64,000 bases of DNA from Lojkania enalia (taxonomy: Eukaryota > Ascomycota > Dothideomycetes > Pleosporales), in NCBI GenBank assembly GCA_010094045.1, contig ML986605.1:262781-326780 (forward strand), written 5' to 3'. A program made the position numbers and the translations under genes. Shown one piece after another: positions 35,029 through 47,600 of the stretch. The notes under the pieces are model-generated. The model ran no database searches. It was not told the DNA's origin and was given only the letters and a program-made list of their open reading frames with translations. The stretch's first letter is position 1; the number at the start of each line of letters is the position of its first letter.

Positions 35029-36180
35029 TTACTGAGCACGAGGGTTCTTGTCCTCGGTCAACAAGCTAGCAATCGGGACATTGTCCCGCGGAGCCGAACT
35101 CCAGGTACCACTTCTTTGGCGTCCAGCGGACGGAACAGGCATAGGCAAAACATAAGGCATACGCTCGGGAGCTGAAACCGCACTCATGTTCACTGGGTTA
35201 TAGGTTTTGCTCGGATCGCTGGGCACTGGAGATGCGTAGTGGAAAGACGATGGTTTGAGTGTGGGATTGTGTAAGATGCTGCCATCGGGAGAAGCATCAG
35301 GAGTAGGAGGGCGAACGGCATAGGATCCGGAGCGCCAAATTTCCTCGAGCTGAGCAGGGGAAACATCAGAGCCGTAGTCAGAGGCAATAGTTGCCCAAAA
35401 TTGCTGGCGACGAGCTTCGTAAATGGCACGCAGACGCTCAGTGTCAACGACCTTGGGTTGATGAATCATCTCAGTGTTGATGCGAAGAGCATTGTGTGGC
35501 TCGGGGGACTCCCGGGGCGTGAGCGGTCGCGGCTTTGGGAGGAGGATTTTGTGCTGGCTGCGGCCAGGCGAAGAGCTGCTGACAGAGGCGGCCCGAGGAT
35601 GGGGGCTGCCAGCAGTATAGCTCATTGGTGAGCCATGGCGGGAAGATTGCGAGTAATCGTCATGGTCCACTGCCATTGAATAAGCCGGTGATTGGCCGGC
35701 GGAGTTTGAAGAGGTGGTCGAGGACACGGATGAGGTGCGCTTACGGCGATGGCTACCGTGCGACAACTGGTGGTAGTGCAGACGGCAGGCCAACTCGGTC
35801 TTCTTGAGATGAGCAGCGATATGCTTATAGGGCATCTTCTGCATGCGAGTCTGGAGGAGGTAGTTCTCCTAAAACAACGTTAGTGATTAATGTATACTGA
35901 TAGGTTGGTGGAAGCTTACCTCCTCTTCGGACCAAGACCTGTTGCCTCCGGCGGACATCTTGCGAGCACGAAGGCTTGAGGCGTTGGTAGACTGAGGGTC
36001 CATCTCGGCGAGAGGAGAAAGAATTTGAGGTTGATGGTGGAGCATGTTGAGAGCAAGTTCAGATGCTGGTGAACCGCTAGATGTAATAGAGAGTGGTGTT
36101 GATAACGTCAAGTCGTGAATTCGTTTTTTTGCTGGAAATGTTCCTCGGTAGTCTTCGAGACTGGCTCGCGAAAGAATGTA
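35029..36180 (-). CDS. Myb/SANT-like DNA-binding protein, single repeat (Myb 1)
   Basis: A likely nuclear transcription factor. The last exon is 35868-35029 (279 aa plus stop) and the upstream exon ends at 35920, with a 51-bp intron (35869-35919; GTAAGC donor, CACTAAC branch, TTTTAG acceptor). The junction assembles one Myb/SANT repeat: NRSWSEEE joined to ENYLLQTRMQKMPYKHIAAHL and then KKTELACRLHYHQLSHG, in which Trp, Tyr and His/Tyr replace the three classical Trp. A basic patch (HRRKR) and a long Ser-rich disordered tail follow. The 5' end is unresolved. The frame is open to a TAA at 36181-36183, but the first in-frame ATG is at 36045. An exon starting at ATG 36547 could splice onto 36165 or nearby. 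It is the first of three neighbouring Myb genes and is transcribed away from the other two. Confidence 0.85.
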
Positions 36181-38224
36181 TTACGGACTGTGTAGGTTTA
36201 CACAATGTAATTGCTCAGCAATGTATTAAGGAATGTAATGCAGCCCAACCAGTGGGACGTAAAAGAAAGTAATTACAAGGCTGCTAAGAAAACAAAAGAC
36301 TGTTGCCGATTGAACAAGAGCGGTTGAGGCCTGGAATCTCGGGGCATCAGACAAGATATAGGGTTTGGGACAATGACAAGAAACGGGTCGTTCTTGGAAC
36401 CCTACTCCAGCATGGCTGATTGGAGTGGCAGGAGCTGATGTCGGCAGCGTTTTCAAACCTCAGTCCTGCAACAAAGTTTTGATCGTCGCCATGGGCGACG
36501 TCCGCGCTGGAAGCCAAAATGTTTAGAAAATCCTTGACACGAGACATACTAATCCTGAAAAGGGAGCGTCTATAGTTGAACGAGATCTGGACGCCCGGAA
36601 CACGGCTGATCTCTAGCGGCTATGCATAAATTCCGGAGCCTCTTTGGTGCATAGCGGAGGCAGTTTCAAAACTCGGCGTGTCAGAGGGGGGGACGTGCTG
36701 CAGCTTGGGCGAAGCGAGACGTTTGACAGTGTTTTGAGGACCAAACAAGCTCACCCGGAAGTCCGTTCAGGGCGGGCGCTAACTCGAAAAGCTGGGTGAC
36801 AGGCGCTGGAAGGAACAGTGCGCGGCTAAGGTTATTTCGTATTCTGCGTGAACCGGAGTGTCGAGTCACGGGTCACGAGCACGGGAAACAGCACAAAAAG
36901 CTAGGGCAACAAACGAGCGACTGCGACATGGAAAATTGACCGGTAGAGAGCAGGAGAACGGAAGTGAAAACAGGCCGCGCAAGACAAACTGCTCGTACGA
37001 CGGTTAGTCGTTGGCGTCGTGAGACAGGCGAAACGAAAGCGTTCGGAACCTGTGCGATCCGCCCTCGAGCATTCAAAGCATCAACGATAAGACTGCCATT
37101 CCAGGTCTGGCCTCTTGGGGGGTCATTAGCGGTGAGCGCCAGCGAGGTGAGCGGTTCGGGAGAGTCTGTCTGGGACGGCTCTCAAACGCTGGGGCTTGCA
37201 CTGACACGTGCTGCGTATCAGGTGCTCGGGGGGTCTTGGCAGTGGGGGAGAGGGGCGCTGGAATGACAATGTAAAGTTAAGAAGAGCGCTGTAGCCGCCC
37301 TACTACCCCCCCTCAACTCTTTCTGCAGGCGCTGCGACGGATCGGAAGGGCAGGAGCGCTCCCCGGAACAGAGCTGTTGACTCCGTTTCCTCTCTCATGA
37401 TGCAGTGCAAACTGGGCCAAACAAAGCCGGGCGCTGGGGCTTGCTGTTTCGAGGCTAGGATGCAGCGGTCGCTGGCACGACGCAATGCGGAGGAAAGAGG
37501 TGTTATCTCGCCGGGATCGCCTGGAAAGCGGGAGGTCGAAAATGCGGGTTAATTAGGAATAATATACAAGAGGCGGCGGCCTATTGGCTACGGGAACCCC
37601 TTTCTCGTGGGCATTGATGAACTGTCGGCGTGTGGAGAACCTTGAACGTCGTGCGGCGCCGGCGAGGACTGAACCTGACTGCTGGCTGGTCCAATGCGCG
37701 GTCGTGCTGGTGGTCGGCTCCGCGGGATAGGGCGGCGGGCAATATGGCAAAAGACGTCGTTCGCGCGGGCAGTGCGGTCTCGAGTCAGGTTGCCGGTGCC
37801 GGCGTGGTGTAATAATAAACGCTGCTGTCTAGATGGATGTTCCGTCCTCGAGAGGAGTATGGAGGTGAAGGAAGTAGGCCTGTAGTGGCTAAGTGGTGGG
37901 GAGTAAATATCTGCTGGCCTGGGCGGTAGTAGGAGCAGTACGGGGTAGTAGTAGGGAGGAGCTGCCCGCCGCGCCTGCCTGTCTCAGCGACGGGCGGCGG
38001 GGGGATGGGAAGGGGAAGGCGCGAGGGCTGAAGAAGAAAAGAGCTACTTGCGCACGCACCACTCGCAACGTCATGCCCGCCCACTGCCCACCGCCCACCG
38101 AACGACGCCGATCTCCCTAGGGAGCAGGAGCGAACCATCTTGGTCTCACCCACTAACCACCAACTATCGCCCGCAGCCATCCACTACCTCAGCCCGCAAC
38201 GTCAACAACAACAAACTTCGTTAT

Positions 38225-38260
38225 CAACAACAACAACAACAGCAGCAGCAGCAGCAGCAG
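38225..38260 (+). repeat. (CAA)5(CAG)7 microsatellite
   Basis: Five CAA followed directly by seven CAG triplets, in the long leader region upstream of Myb 2. Such tracts often encode Gln in transcription factors, but here the surrounding frames lack protein character, so it is more likely untranslated. Confidence 0.85.
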
Positions 38261-38871
38261 CATCACCGCTCACGGACAGGACGGCGCCCAGCAGGCTGCA
38301 GCCAGCGCCGACTACTACTTATACTGCGAGCCCACCCCCCTCGTCCTCCGACTCTGCTGGATCGGTGGGCTGGCACTGGCTGGCTGCCCTGGCCTCTTCC
38401 AGTCTGCTGCTGCCGCTGGGCGGCACCACGCTGGGCGGCGACCTATGGCCGGCAACGCTCCGTCGGTCGGTCTGCACTTTATGCAACGCTCGCATGAGGA
38501 CCCGTCACGCGCTGGCTGCACCTGGAGCCTGTCCCCGTAACCTCGAAGCCACCTAATTCATCAGTCTTCGAGGAGGCTATTACCCCGCTTCTTGTCTGCC
38601 CGCCCCCGACGCCGCCCATGTACTGTGACCTCGTGCCCCCGCAAGACATTCACCGGGCTCCAGGTACTGGTACCAGTCCTACCTCGTTCTGGCGTCTGCC
38701 CCCGCCGGCACTTGGCTCCCTGACCCCAAAGTATCCCGGTCGTCCTCCACACTCAAGCCCGTTGCAATCCTCCCATTCGCTCGCCTGCTGCCTCTTGTAT
38801 CCCATGTACTTTGATCAGCGTTCGCACCCGGTCCAGGCGATCTGCCTGCTTGAATATCATGATCCATGATC

Positions 38872-38908
38872 TACTGCTACTGCTACTGCTACTGACACTG
38901 CTACTGCC
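38872..38908 (+). repeat. CTACTG-type microsatellite
   Basis: Tandem CTACTG hexamers interrupted once by ACACTG, about 150 bp upstream of the Myb 2 start codon, in the probable 5' leader. Confidence 0.75.
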
Positions 38909-39058
38909 TTCGCTGTGGCCGTTTTCCCCTTTGCATGCGGTCCTGAGTCCTGAATCGTCCTAGAGCATGACCTCACTCCATAGGCGCGTCTACACTCACC
39001 TGTGAAGCTGTCCTTCATATCCCGCAACCCCGCCCCAGGCCATCTCGCCCTGCCTGCC

Positions 39059-40107
39059 ATGTCGTGAGTCCCTTCAGCTTCACCAGCGTGTCCTGCCCTC
39101 GTTTTATGCTGAGCACGGAGCCCCTTCACCTTCGATCCAGGGCCCGCTGACGTTGTACCCTGCGTCCCACAGTTCTTCACCGGCCGCCAAACGCAGCCTG
39201 AAGCCCTTACCCATCGCAGCAGCAGGTCCGCAGCAAAACGCCCAGTTTGCCGCCCCTGCCGACCTGCCTACTCTCCAGCCCGCAGTAGCCCCGGCGCAAG
39301 AGCCGTTCCCCAGTGCCTCCCAGCCGCCGCCGCCAGGGAACGCGAGGAAGCGCAAGTCAGTGAGCCAGGCAGAGGACCAGATGGCCAGCGCCACAAATCC
39401 CACAGGAGCGCTACAACCAGGTGCGGCGGCTGCCGCTGCCGCCGCTCAGGGCGGCGCCGATATCGATCTGCCAGCCCAGGAGCCCAAGGTCAAGAAGAGT
39501 AGGACGAATACGCCGTGGACGCCCGCCGAGGAGCAGAGGCTCAAGACCATGAGGGATGCGGGGAACAGTTGGAGCGAAATCGCAAAGGTAGACAAACACA
39601 AATCCACAAACCACATATCTCGATGCACAACGTGCTGGAAGAGGACATGAGGTGAAAGAAGCGGAGTGTAACTGACTCGGGTGTCATCACGCCAGACTTT
39701 TCCGCAGCGAACAGAAGGCAGTGTGAAAAAGCATTGGTACAAAGTAAATGCGACACCGTTCTCCGTTGTGCTGCCCGTTGGCTGACCACGACCGCTACAG
39801 GACATGCATTACGCCGAGTTTGGGGAAGACGAGGTACGTCTCCGTCTACTTCGATGCGTCTAGTATATCTCTTAGTTTATACACGCTGACCAGGTTGGAA
39901 AGAGCGCGGCCCTACTTCAGGCCATCAAGGAATACGACTCGAACAAATGGAAGGTTATTGGACAGAAGGTTGGCAAACCCGCAAAAGTAGGCCAGAATCC
40001 TTTCCTTGTACACCCTCACGACGTTGGAATAACTCCCCCCCCCCCCGGCTGACAAGTGGCAGGCGTGTGAGCAGTATGCGAAAGAGCATTTCGGTGGAAA
40101 GGTTTGA
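39059..40107 (+). CDS. two-module Myb/SANT DNA-binding protein (Myb 2)
   Basis: A likely nuclear DNA-binding protein of 212 aa from six exons: 39059-39063, 39173-39587, 39696-39743, 39801-39833, 39894-39986 and 40063-40107. The first exon holds just ATGTC; GTGAGT and CACAG splicing makes MSSSPAAKRSLKP. Module 1 is TPWTPAEEQRLKTMRDAGN, then SWSEIAKTFPQRTEGSVKKHW. Module 2 is LLQAIKEYDSNKWKVIGQKV followed by GKPAKACEQYAKEHF. The N-terminal half is disordered, Ala/Pro/Gln-rich, with a basic KKSR before module 1. The fifth exon's acceptor may be nine bases further on (after GGAAAG), giving DESAALL rather than DEVGKSAALL. It is in tandem with Myb 3, which has the same two-module layout. The target is unknown. 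Confidence 0.9.
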
Positions 40108-43100
40108 ATGGTTTACAAACACAATCTGCATCTTTCCGGATTTAGCGCGTTGGACTCACTTTATGATACCAGCTCACTTTTCTTTATAGAGCATTGCATG
40201 CGCAGAGTTTCTGTCGGCAGCCGCTCGTCTTCTTGGACGCCTTGGACATGGCTCTTGGCGGTGGAGTTCATGAGGCATATGCGGTTCTTTCTTTTGGTCA
40301 AAATGTCCCGGTCAAGTCGGCTTCCTCTTTCGTGCTCTCTTGCGCTACTAGTTTATTTCCAATGATCTTCTCTTCTCGTCCACGGTAATGGGAGTATGCT
40401 CTAGGGGGAGGGAATTTCTGCACTGGGCGTAATATCGACTTCCTTGATATAGCAAGACCTAGCCGCGCGGCGACTCCAGTTCCCTGATGAACTCTATCGG
40501 TTTCCGGAAATCTAGGAGGAGCTGTGGCGGTCATTGGTCCGATGCCAACATGTCTTTCGTTTCATAGTCTTCCGTTCTGTTTCAGGGCTCTGCAGTCCAT
40601 TCACGTGGTACTTCTCAACAAGTTGCCTCTACTACCGAACGTCTCCACTCCTGGCTGCTCCTGTTCGCAGCGGATCTTGCACTGACACCGCTGCTCGTTG
40701 TGGCACAGGCATGCAGCCTCCCGCTCTGTGGCGATGCCCCATCTCCACAGCTCGGGACGCCTCTGAACCATGGAATGGCCCACTTCCCGCGCTGGCGCAA
40801 TAATCAGCATCGAGGAATATTTCGGTCGTCACGTCCTTGTGTAACGGCGATGCTTTAGGACGAGGCCTCCCGGCCGCTCTACCGAACCGAGCCGATGGTG
40901 CGGTGCGCAGGATGGGCGAGCAGAGAACTGATCTGACCAAGGCGACGAAGGTACGCCAACTTATGGCCGCAAGTAGAGGCACTGTGGGGTGCTATGGCAA
41001 GGGGACCCAGGCCTCCACGGCGCGTACGCAGAGTATGACTGAGTCTTTCTGGGACTCAACGACCGCATGTACCTCGCTAGGTACAGATATGTAGAACGCG
41101 CCCGTCTAGCGTGCGCGTGGGCAGTGGCGGCAGCTTGTGAGATGGATCATCGAATTGAGAACGAGCACGAGATGACAAATGAAGGGACAGAGATGTCACG
41201 TCAAACCAGGCACATGAGTGAGCAGTCAAGTACAGCCTAAATGGCTAATACAGGAGTCGGGGACAGAGGCGTATCGAGCAGACGCGCGCGACGGTCGCCC
41301 ACCGAGTAATCACTTCAAAAAGGCCGTGATCTAAAATGACGACGTTCACCCGGTAGGGAACACCCATGGAAGCCACCCGGTCGTGCACTCCAGGTCGCTA
41401 GAGAGCCGTCACGTGCGACGCACCGGTACCGCGGCACATCCTACGTATGGTGTTATTGACGAGTAACCCACGACACCATTCCCGATCCACTGACACCCCT
41501 GTCCGCGTCCAACCTTCCCTTCTCTCTCTCACACACACACACACTCTCTCTCTATCTCTCCTCTTCCCCCCTCCCCAAAAATCTCTCTTAGAGGCGGGCT
41601 GTCGCCTGAATCGCCGCTGTTGGGGGGGGAGCTGTGTCTGTGTGGCGTGCGCCGACGTCGTGGTCGACTGGGCCATGCCGCCGCTGTCTGGCTTGCTGAT
41701 CTTGTCGCCATACCTACCGCCGGCCAGATGAACGCGAAAGCGGCGCGCACAGATTAGCAGATCGGTGGGCGACGTGCTAGCGACGACCGCCAAGGCCGTC
41801 TTTATCGTGGTGTCGCTGTTGTCCCGAATTGAGCATGTCTAGCGGTGCGCAGGCGAGGGAGTTGGAGTTGCTCGTCGGTCACCGCCACCTTTCGCCTCCT
41901 CGCTTCGCTACCACATGTTCCCCCTCCTCACTTCTAGCTCCCACGCTCTGTCTCGATTATAATATTCTCCGCTGCGCCCATCTCCCATTGCCACCGCGCA
42001 TGCACGTTTCCCTCCGTACGTCCGCGAGCAACCGCAGTGCCCTCTCGCTGGTGCGTCATCCAGCAGCGCCTCGGAACATTCCTTGTGGCTCGGGCGATCC
42101 TCGCACTGGCGGGGATGGCGAACCGCATATAGCCCGGGATTTTTATGGTATAACGTCCTGAAACGGCATTTGCATGAGCCATAGGCCAATCTGAAGCCAT
42201 CCATGCCAATGCGTCTGAGAGGAGCCACACGACTAAGAGGCCTTGCCAGCCGCCCTTCCACGGCTTACAGTACGAGCGGGTGCTACGGCAAGACGCCTAC
42301 GCTGCCGGCATTTCATTGCCTGACCCGAAAACCACTGCACAAGCAAAAACAGCATAAGGGCCTCCCGCGGAAGACGCCTTTCCAGGCATTGCCCATAGCA
42401 GCTGGGCGTCATGGCATAGCATGCCATGAGGGAGCGTGCCAGCCCTGGCGTCGTCTTCCGCTCAAGCCGCTCAACAGCGCAGCACCCGGCATAAACCCCC
42501 GGTTCTCCATGTCTTGTCATGTCGTCTGTCTCATCTAGTTAGCATACAGATGTTTAGCAGGTGGCGGCACCGCTTTGGGAACTACTCATCTTCTTGTTCA
42601 AGCCCATGCCATATCGCAGCGCCCATCCTAGCCCGTTCTGAGCACAGTTAATGCGCCTGCAGCTGGCCACCGCACTTGGGCCTCCTGCACCCGGGATCGA
42701 GCCTGCAGAGCCTGCAACGGCCTGGAGATCTTCTTTCAGGATTCTAGAAATACTAGGGCTGCGGTTGCATGGGCCACTATCCACACCCCTCCCCCCTCCC
42801 CCCCGCCTGGCAGCAGACGATTGGGGGCGTGGACAAGGTACCTTATTGCGGCCCTCATTTTCCACTGTCAGCCACTCACAACACGAGCCCAGCGGCATTG
42901 CAACCTGCGCAAATGACTGTCAGTACTCTTCAGATCTGGCGCTGGGGGTCCCTTCCCTGATCAATGATCACTGCATTATGCTTAACGTAGAATTCGTCCT
43001 GAGGCTTGCCCTACTCAGCTAATTTCCTACCCTTCAGGAACAAAGACCGTCTCGTGGGAGGGCCCATAGGCTTTGGTGCTTGGACACAGAAAGTCCGTGT

Positions 43101-43464
43101 GGCAATTGCACAGGACCGGGCTTTTTGAAGGGACTATACTGCCCGAAATTTCTCAATGCTTCCTCTCCTATCTTGCGCGAACAACATTTTATAATGCACA
43201 GCGCTCCCAGCCGTACCTCGAAGTTTAGTTTTCACCAGGCTATATTCGGCAATCCTACCACTTAACGCAACCGATAAGATTCTGCTGCTTCATGGCGCGT
43301 CCCTCCAGGCTACTTTTGCTGCAACATTTGTCAATATAGCAAAACACGAAAATCCCAAACACGTGCGATACAACTCCTCGAGTCGGCACAGCATCTCAAA
43401 CTAGGCATCCTTTCTGGTTCAGGTCTCACTGCGGCGGCCTGCCAGAGCAAGCTAGCTCTGGTAG
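40108..43464. promoter_or_regulatory. 3.4-kb region between Myb 2 and Myb 3
   Basis: No convincing gene. It must contain the Myb 2 3' end and the Myb 3 promoter, leader and probably its first coding exon, because the Myb 3 frame lacks an upstream ATG after the TAG at 43462-43464. A TC/AC microsatellite lies at 41521-41567 and there are C-rich runs near 42780-42800. Confidence 0.55.
41521..41567. repeat. TC/AC compound microsatellite
   Basis: A (TC)n-(AC)n-(TC)n dinucleotide tract in a non-coding region between Myb 2 and Myb 3. Pyrimidine-rich runs of this kind are common near transcription starts in filamentous fungi. Confidence 0.8.
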
Positions 43465-44625
43465 TCTCCATGCATATTCGCAACGCTGGCGAGTTCCCAT
43501 CGAGGCTACGACTACGGGCCAAACAACCCAGGAGAAGAAGACATTCCAACCTCAAACGTCGAACACCATGGTGTTTTCCAACAACCGCACTATGGCTTAC
43601 ATCCCCAGTTCCACCCCCTCCTGCAGCCACAACACGATCAAACGCTTCATCACCCTCAACATGGTGCCGCACCCCATCCCTCGTTCACAGGTATCGAGAC
43701 CCATCCAACTCTACTTCAACCACACCTCTTGCGCCATCCCTCGATGTCAGGCCCATCGCAACCCTCTCCGTTCGATGTTGGCGGTTACGGTCAACCTCCG
43801 CCCACCGGTCGCAAGCGCAATCGCTCAGACGATCAAATCCAGCCCGGTGTGCCACACCATCTAGATCAACCGCTAGACCCATACGATCAAGGACCTGGAA
43901 ACGTCCCGGTTGGCCATCATCCCCCTCAGGGTTATCCCCTTCAACCTTTTCCCCCAGCTGGTCCTCCACCAACGGGTTTGCCCCAACAACAACAACAGCA
44001 GCCGCAACAAACCCACCACCACCACCACCTTCCCCATCAGCGTCCTACTAAGATGGCACGCATAACGGGCGAAGAACCTACTTCTCCGCAGATTCCTGGC
44101 CCTCCCAGTATGGTAGGGCAGGAGGGAATGCCCCCGCCTGCCCCGCGACCCCGCGGTCCCAAGCTCAAATTCACGCCAGAGGATGACCAATTGCTTGTTG
44201 ACCTCAAGGAGAAGAAGAACCTTACTTGGAAGCAAATCGCCGACTTCTTCCCCGGACGTAGTTCTGGTACCCTACAAGTTCGGTATTGCACGAAGCTCAA
44301 GGCAAAGACTACGGTTTGGACAGACGAAATGGTGAGTGCTACTACCTGAAACGCGAGTCGTCGCCTCATGCGACCAGAACATCGGTGGTACTAACCAAAG
44401 TCGGACAAGCAGGTCCAAAAGCTTCGCACCGCTATGCATGAGTACGAGAACGACCGTTGGCGCATCATTTCTTCAAAAGTCGGTAGTGGATTTTCGGCAG
44501 CGGCATGCAGGGAAAAGGCGCAGGAACTAGAGGCGCTCGAGGCTGAGGAGGAGGAAGAGCAAAGCGGTTACACACAGGCGCAGATAGCCTCGAGCTCGAG
44601 CGATCCGGCCCCGACCTTCCAATGA
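43465..44625 (+). CDS. two-module Myb/SANT DNA-binding protein (Myb 3), 5' end unresolved
   Basis: The final two exons are clear: one ends at 44331, the last is 44413-44625, joined across an 81-bp intron (GTGAGT donor, TACTAAC branch, GCAG acceptor). Module 1 is LKFTPEDDQLLVDLKEKKN, then LTWKQIADFFPGRSSGTLQVRY. Module 2 is VQKLRTAMHEYENDRWRII followed by SSKVGSGFSAAACREKAQEL. Before them is a Pro/Gln/His-rich region with QQQQQQ and HHHHH runs and a basic GRKRNRSDD. The first in-frame ATG is 43744 (266 aa). The frame, though, is open and protein-like from 43465 (GYDYGPNNPGEEDIPTSN near its start), so I infer an upstream start exon not yet located. Its modules align with those of Myb 2 at similar spacing, which suggests a tandem paralog. 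Confidence 0.85.
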
Positions 44626-47600
44626 CTCGCCGCCCAATTCGAAGGTCTTCATGCGTGATAATTGATGAATGGTGTAATTGGGGTTTGTGCTGGCCACGAT
44701 CCGATCTTTTCTATTTAGGGTTGCATTTCGAGCAATTCGAGACTAATAGGGGCAATACCATTTAATCACCATTTCCTCACGACATACAACGAATACACGG
44801 TATACGCTTCTCAACACTCGTTTAGAGTTCTGCATCCTGGAGTCAATTCTGTTCTGCGACGCATATTGAGCCTAGTGAGAATGGATGCGACAAGCATAGT
44901 GGACGGCGTTGAAAAGGGCTGAGAAATGTTTTGGGGGCTTCTGGAACTGCTTAGGAATTGAGTTTTATGGTGAAGGCATTAAAATCTATCATCGGATTCT
45001 CACTACTACAACGGCAGGACAGGGACAGGAAGACGGATGGAGCATCGGCGACGCAAGAATGGATCTTGGCTTTTGCATCTGTGCGTTTCGAATTTATCAA
45101 ATTGGACGTTGCTGCGTTATGGTCAACGGGAAAAGGTGGAAAGATACCCAGGGAGACTATTTTGGTCGAAGTGCGTTGCGTGGTCTGTTTTCCCTCTATT
45201 TTTTTCGTCATCAATTAGGAGCCGAGCATCGACACAAGCATGGGTGGTATCATGTGCATTCATCCCGTTATGCATTTCTTTCTACATGACGTTGTCGATT
45301 TCCTATTCTCAACTACTTGAGGGACAAGGACGTCCCTCTGTAGGCGCGCATTACGCACCACATTCGTTACAAACGCATCTCCTTTCCCGCTTCTATTTCT
45401 TGGCAGGCTTCTCGCATATCTTCTCTTGAAACTCTTTAGATCTCTACTCGATTGTAATACGCATAGCGATTCGCAATATACCAAAGTCACACAGGGACGA
45501 ACTATAATCTCTAATCAGTTATACCGTTCTGGAATGTCGATGTGAGGAATTCCGAAATGTGAAGTTGTTTGGGCGACCTGCACGTCGAAGCACAGACACA
45601 AGACCACCCTGCACTCCACAAAGATCTGAAACCATCCTTAGTCTTAAGACGTTTATGCCTTCATACCAAGTTTGAGGAACCTTTTTTTTTTTTTTTTCCT
45701 TACACAGCACACCTCGAGTCCCTGGAAGCGGCTATTGTTCCACTCGAACCCTTTCTACGGTCTTGGACAGCTGGAGTTTTACTTCACGCTGATGTGCAGC
45801 CGAAGGCAACGCGTTCGCGACCAGGGCGCGACCGAGCACAACAAATCTTCAAACTCATTTCACGTACCTATCCGACCAGCGTCAAACTTGCAGCTTCTCA
45901 TTCCACACTCAGAGATATCAAATCCTAAGCGATGCGTGGGATTGATCACGCGCGCCCCCCTAGAGCTGACGGTGGTTCCACACCCCCAGCCCTACCTCAA
46001 GTCACAGCTACCCTACGAACACACTCGCCGATGTCGAGGAACCATGATTACTGTCCCTGTCACTTTTCTGCACAGACCCGACCGATTGCTGCGTCCCTCT
46101 CGCTCGCTCAGCCCTTCCCAGAGCTGGGTCCGCTTAGGACACGGAGCACCTGACGCGCCTTCGGAGGACGACGCTCCTTCGCTGAACCAGCAAAGTACAC
46201 CCAGGTACCTCCGCTGTGCCAATAGAAGAAAAAGCGGACCACTGAAATTCACCCATCTCACCAATTTCCGATTAGGGTAGGCCTCTTGTGCGCCTAGTCT
46301 TTTCTGAACTTTTTTATTTTTAACTTTTTTTTTTTTTTTAATACTGTCTGTGTTGACTTGATGTTGGAATTACGTTGTTTCTATTTTTCGAACATTCGAT
46401 GCTAAGGTTCGACATAATTTTGTGGCTTCGGGCGATATACGGGTTAAGAGGGGCACTATTATGGTTATTGGGAGATCACTATTGTTGGCCAGTGTGTTCA
46501 GGTCCACCACCGAACGGCCGAGTTTACGAAAATCTTGTTTATAATACCCGGGTTACTCGTGATATTATTGCCGCCGCACACGCACCGCCTTGTCATCCAT
46601 CCGCTTCCCGTCGACCACCCAACCAACCCCCCCTCCCCCCCTTCTTCCCTGCAGCCAACATGCAGGATGATAGACATGATCTCGCTCACGGTTCAAAAGG
46701 TGCGCACCCTATGTTCAGACGACCGAAATGAGCGTCAGAGGCCAGTTGCAGAATGATCGTCTTGGCCCGGCCCGTAGTCTTGCTGCTTAGGTCCTGGACT
46801 GCTTCGTTCTGATGGCGAGAGGGCGACCGGAAATTCGGAGAGCGCGAGACACGTCAAGCGTCTGGCACGCACCCGACTTGTCCAGGCCCGCGATGTGGTA
46901 CAGACGGACAGGAATGTGTGGGCAGGCCCTTTCAAGTTGCGCTCGCTGAGCCAGTAGAACCTAGACCTCCTGCTCGTATGCTAGCCTCATCCCAGTCTTA
47001 ATATCCAGATGCACTTCGCCGTGAGCAAGAGCGAAGGCCACGCGCCCGTCAAACCTGCATCCAGCCAGCGCCGTACCAATCCGCAGCGCTGAAGCGGCAA
47101 CCAACGCGACTGGCCTCGTTTCTCCGCGCAACAAAAAAAGGCTCCCTTAGTTCGCGCGTTGAGCCGACCACTCCCATCTCACCACACCTCATCACACCCC
47201 CCCCCTCGTCCACATGTCGACAATAGAGGTACCGTCACCCAGGTAGCAGGCTCCACCTGCCAGCTCCCCCTCATCCTTCCCTTCACGCAGCATCGGCGTA
47301 CTCAGTACCTTGTCCTCTCTGCTGGCCAACACATGCACATACCCACACCCTCCCATCACTCCTATCCACCAGCATCCCGCCCGGAACGCGTCTACATCCC
47401 CGAACCCTGTTCGTTCAACCTTCTGCATGATCTGAAAGAAAAAAAAAAAAAAAAACAGGACGGCTCTTTAGAAGCCAGTTAGCCACATCCAGCCTGCATC
47501 CCTCAGACACGCTTCAACCCACAGCAGACAGATCGACACCTCTCGACCCCAGCGCTGGAGCTTCTTTGGAAAACATTCCTTTCGTCCTGGAATCCTCGTT

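Larger units (their letters stand above)
36181..39058. promoter_or_regulatory. 2.9-kb divergent regulatory region between Myb 1 and Myb 2
   Basis: This GC-richer, low-complexity DNA separates two divergent Myb genes and must contain both promoters and long leaders. It includes GC-rich purine/pyrimidine runs, the CAA/CAG repeat at 38225-38260 and a CTACTG repeat at 38872-38908. Overlapping frames (for example 38048-38497) are Q/T/P low complexity and not convincing as proteins. A first exon of Myb 1 near 36347-36547 is possible. Confidence 0.6.

Noticed and set aside
38048..38497. 149-aa frame containing a Gln run
   Set aside because: The Gln run comes from the CAA/CAG microsatellite; the rest is low complexity and lies in the probable leader of Myb 2.
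45672..46280. 202-aa plus-strand frame
   Set aside because: Starts with a poly-Phe run from a T16 tract and shows no protein-like pattern.
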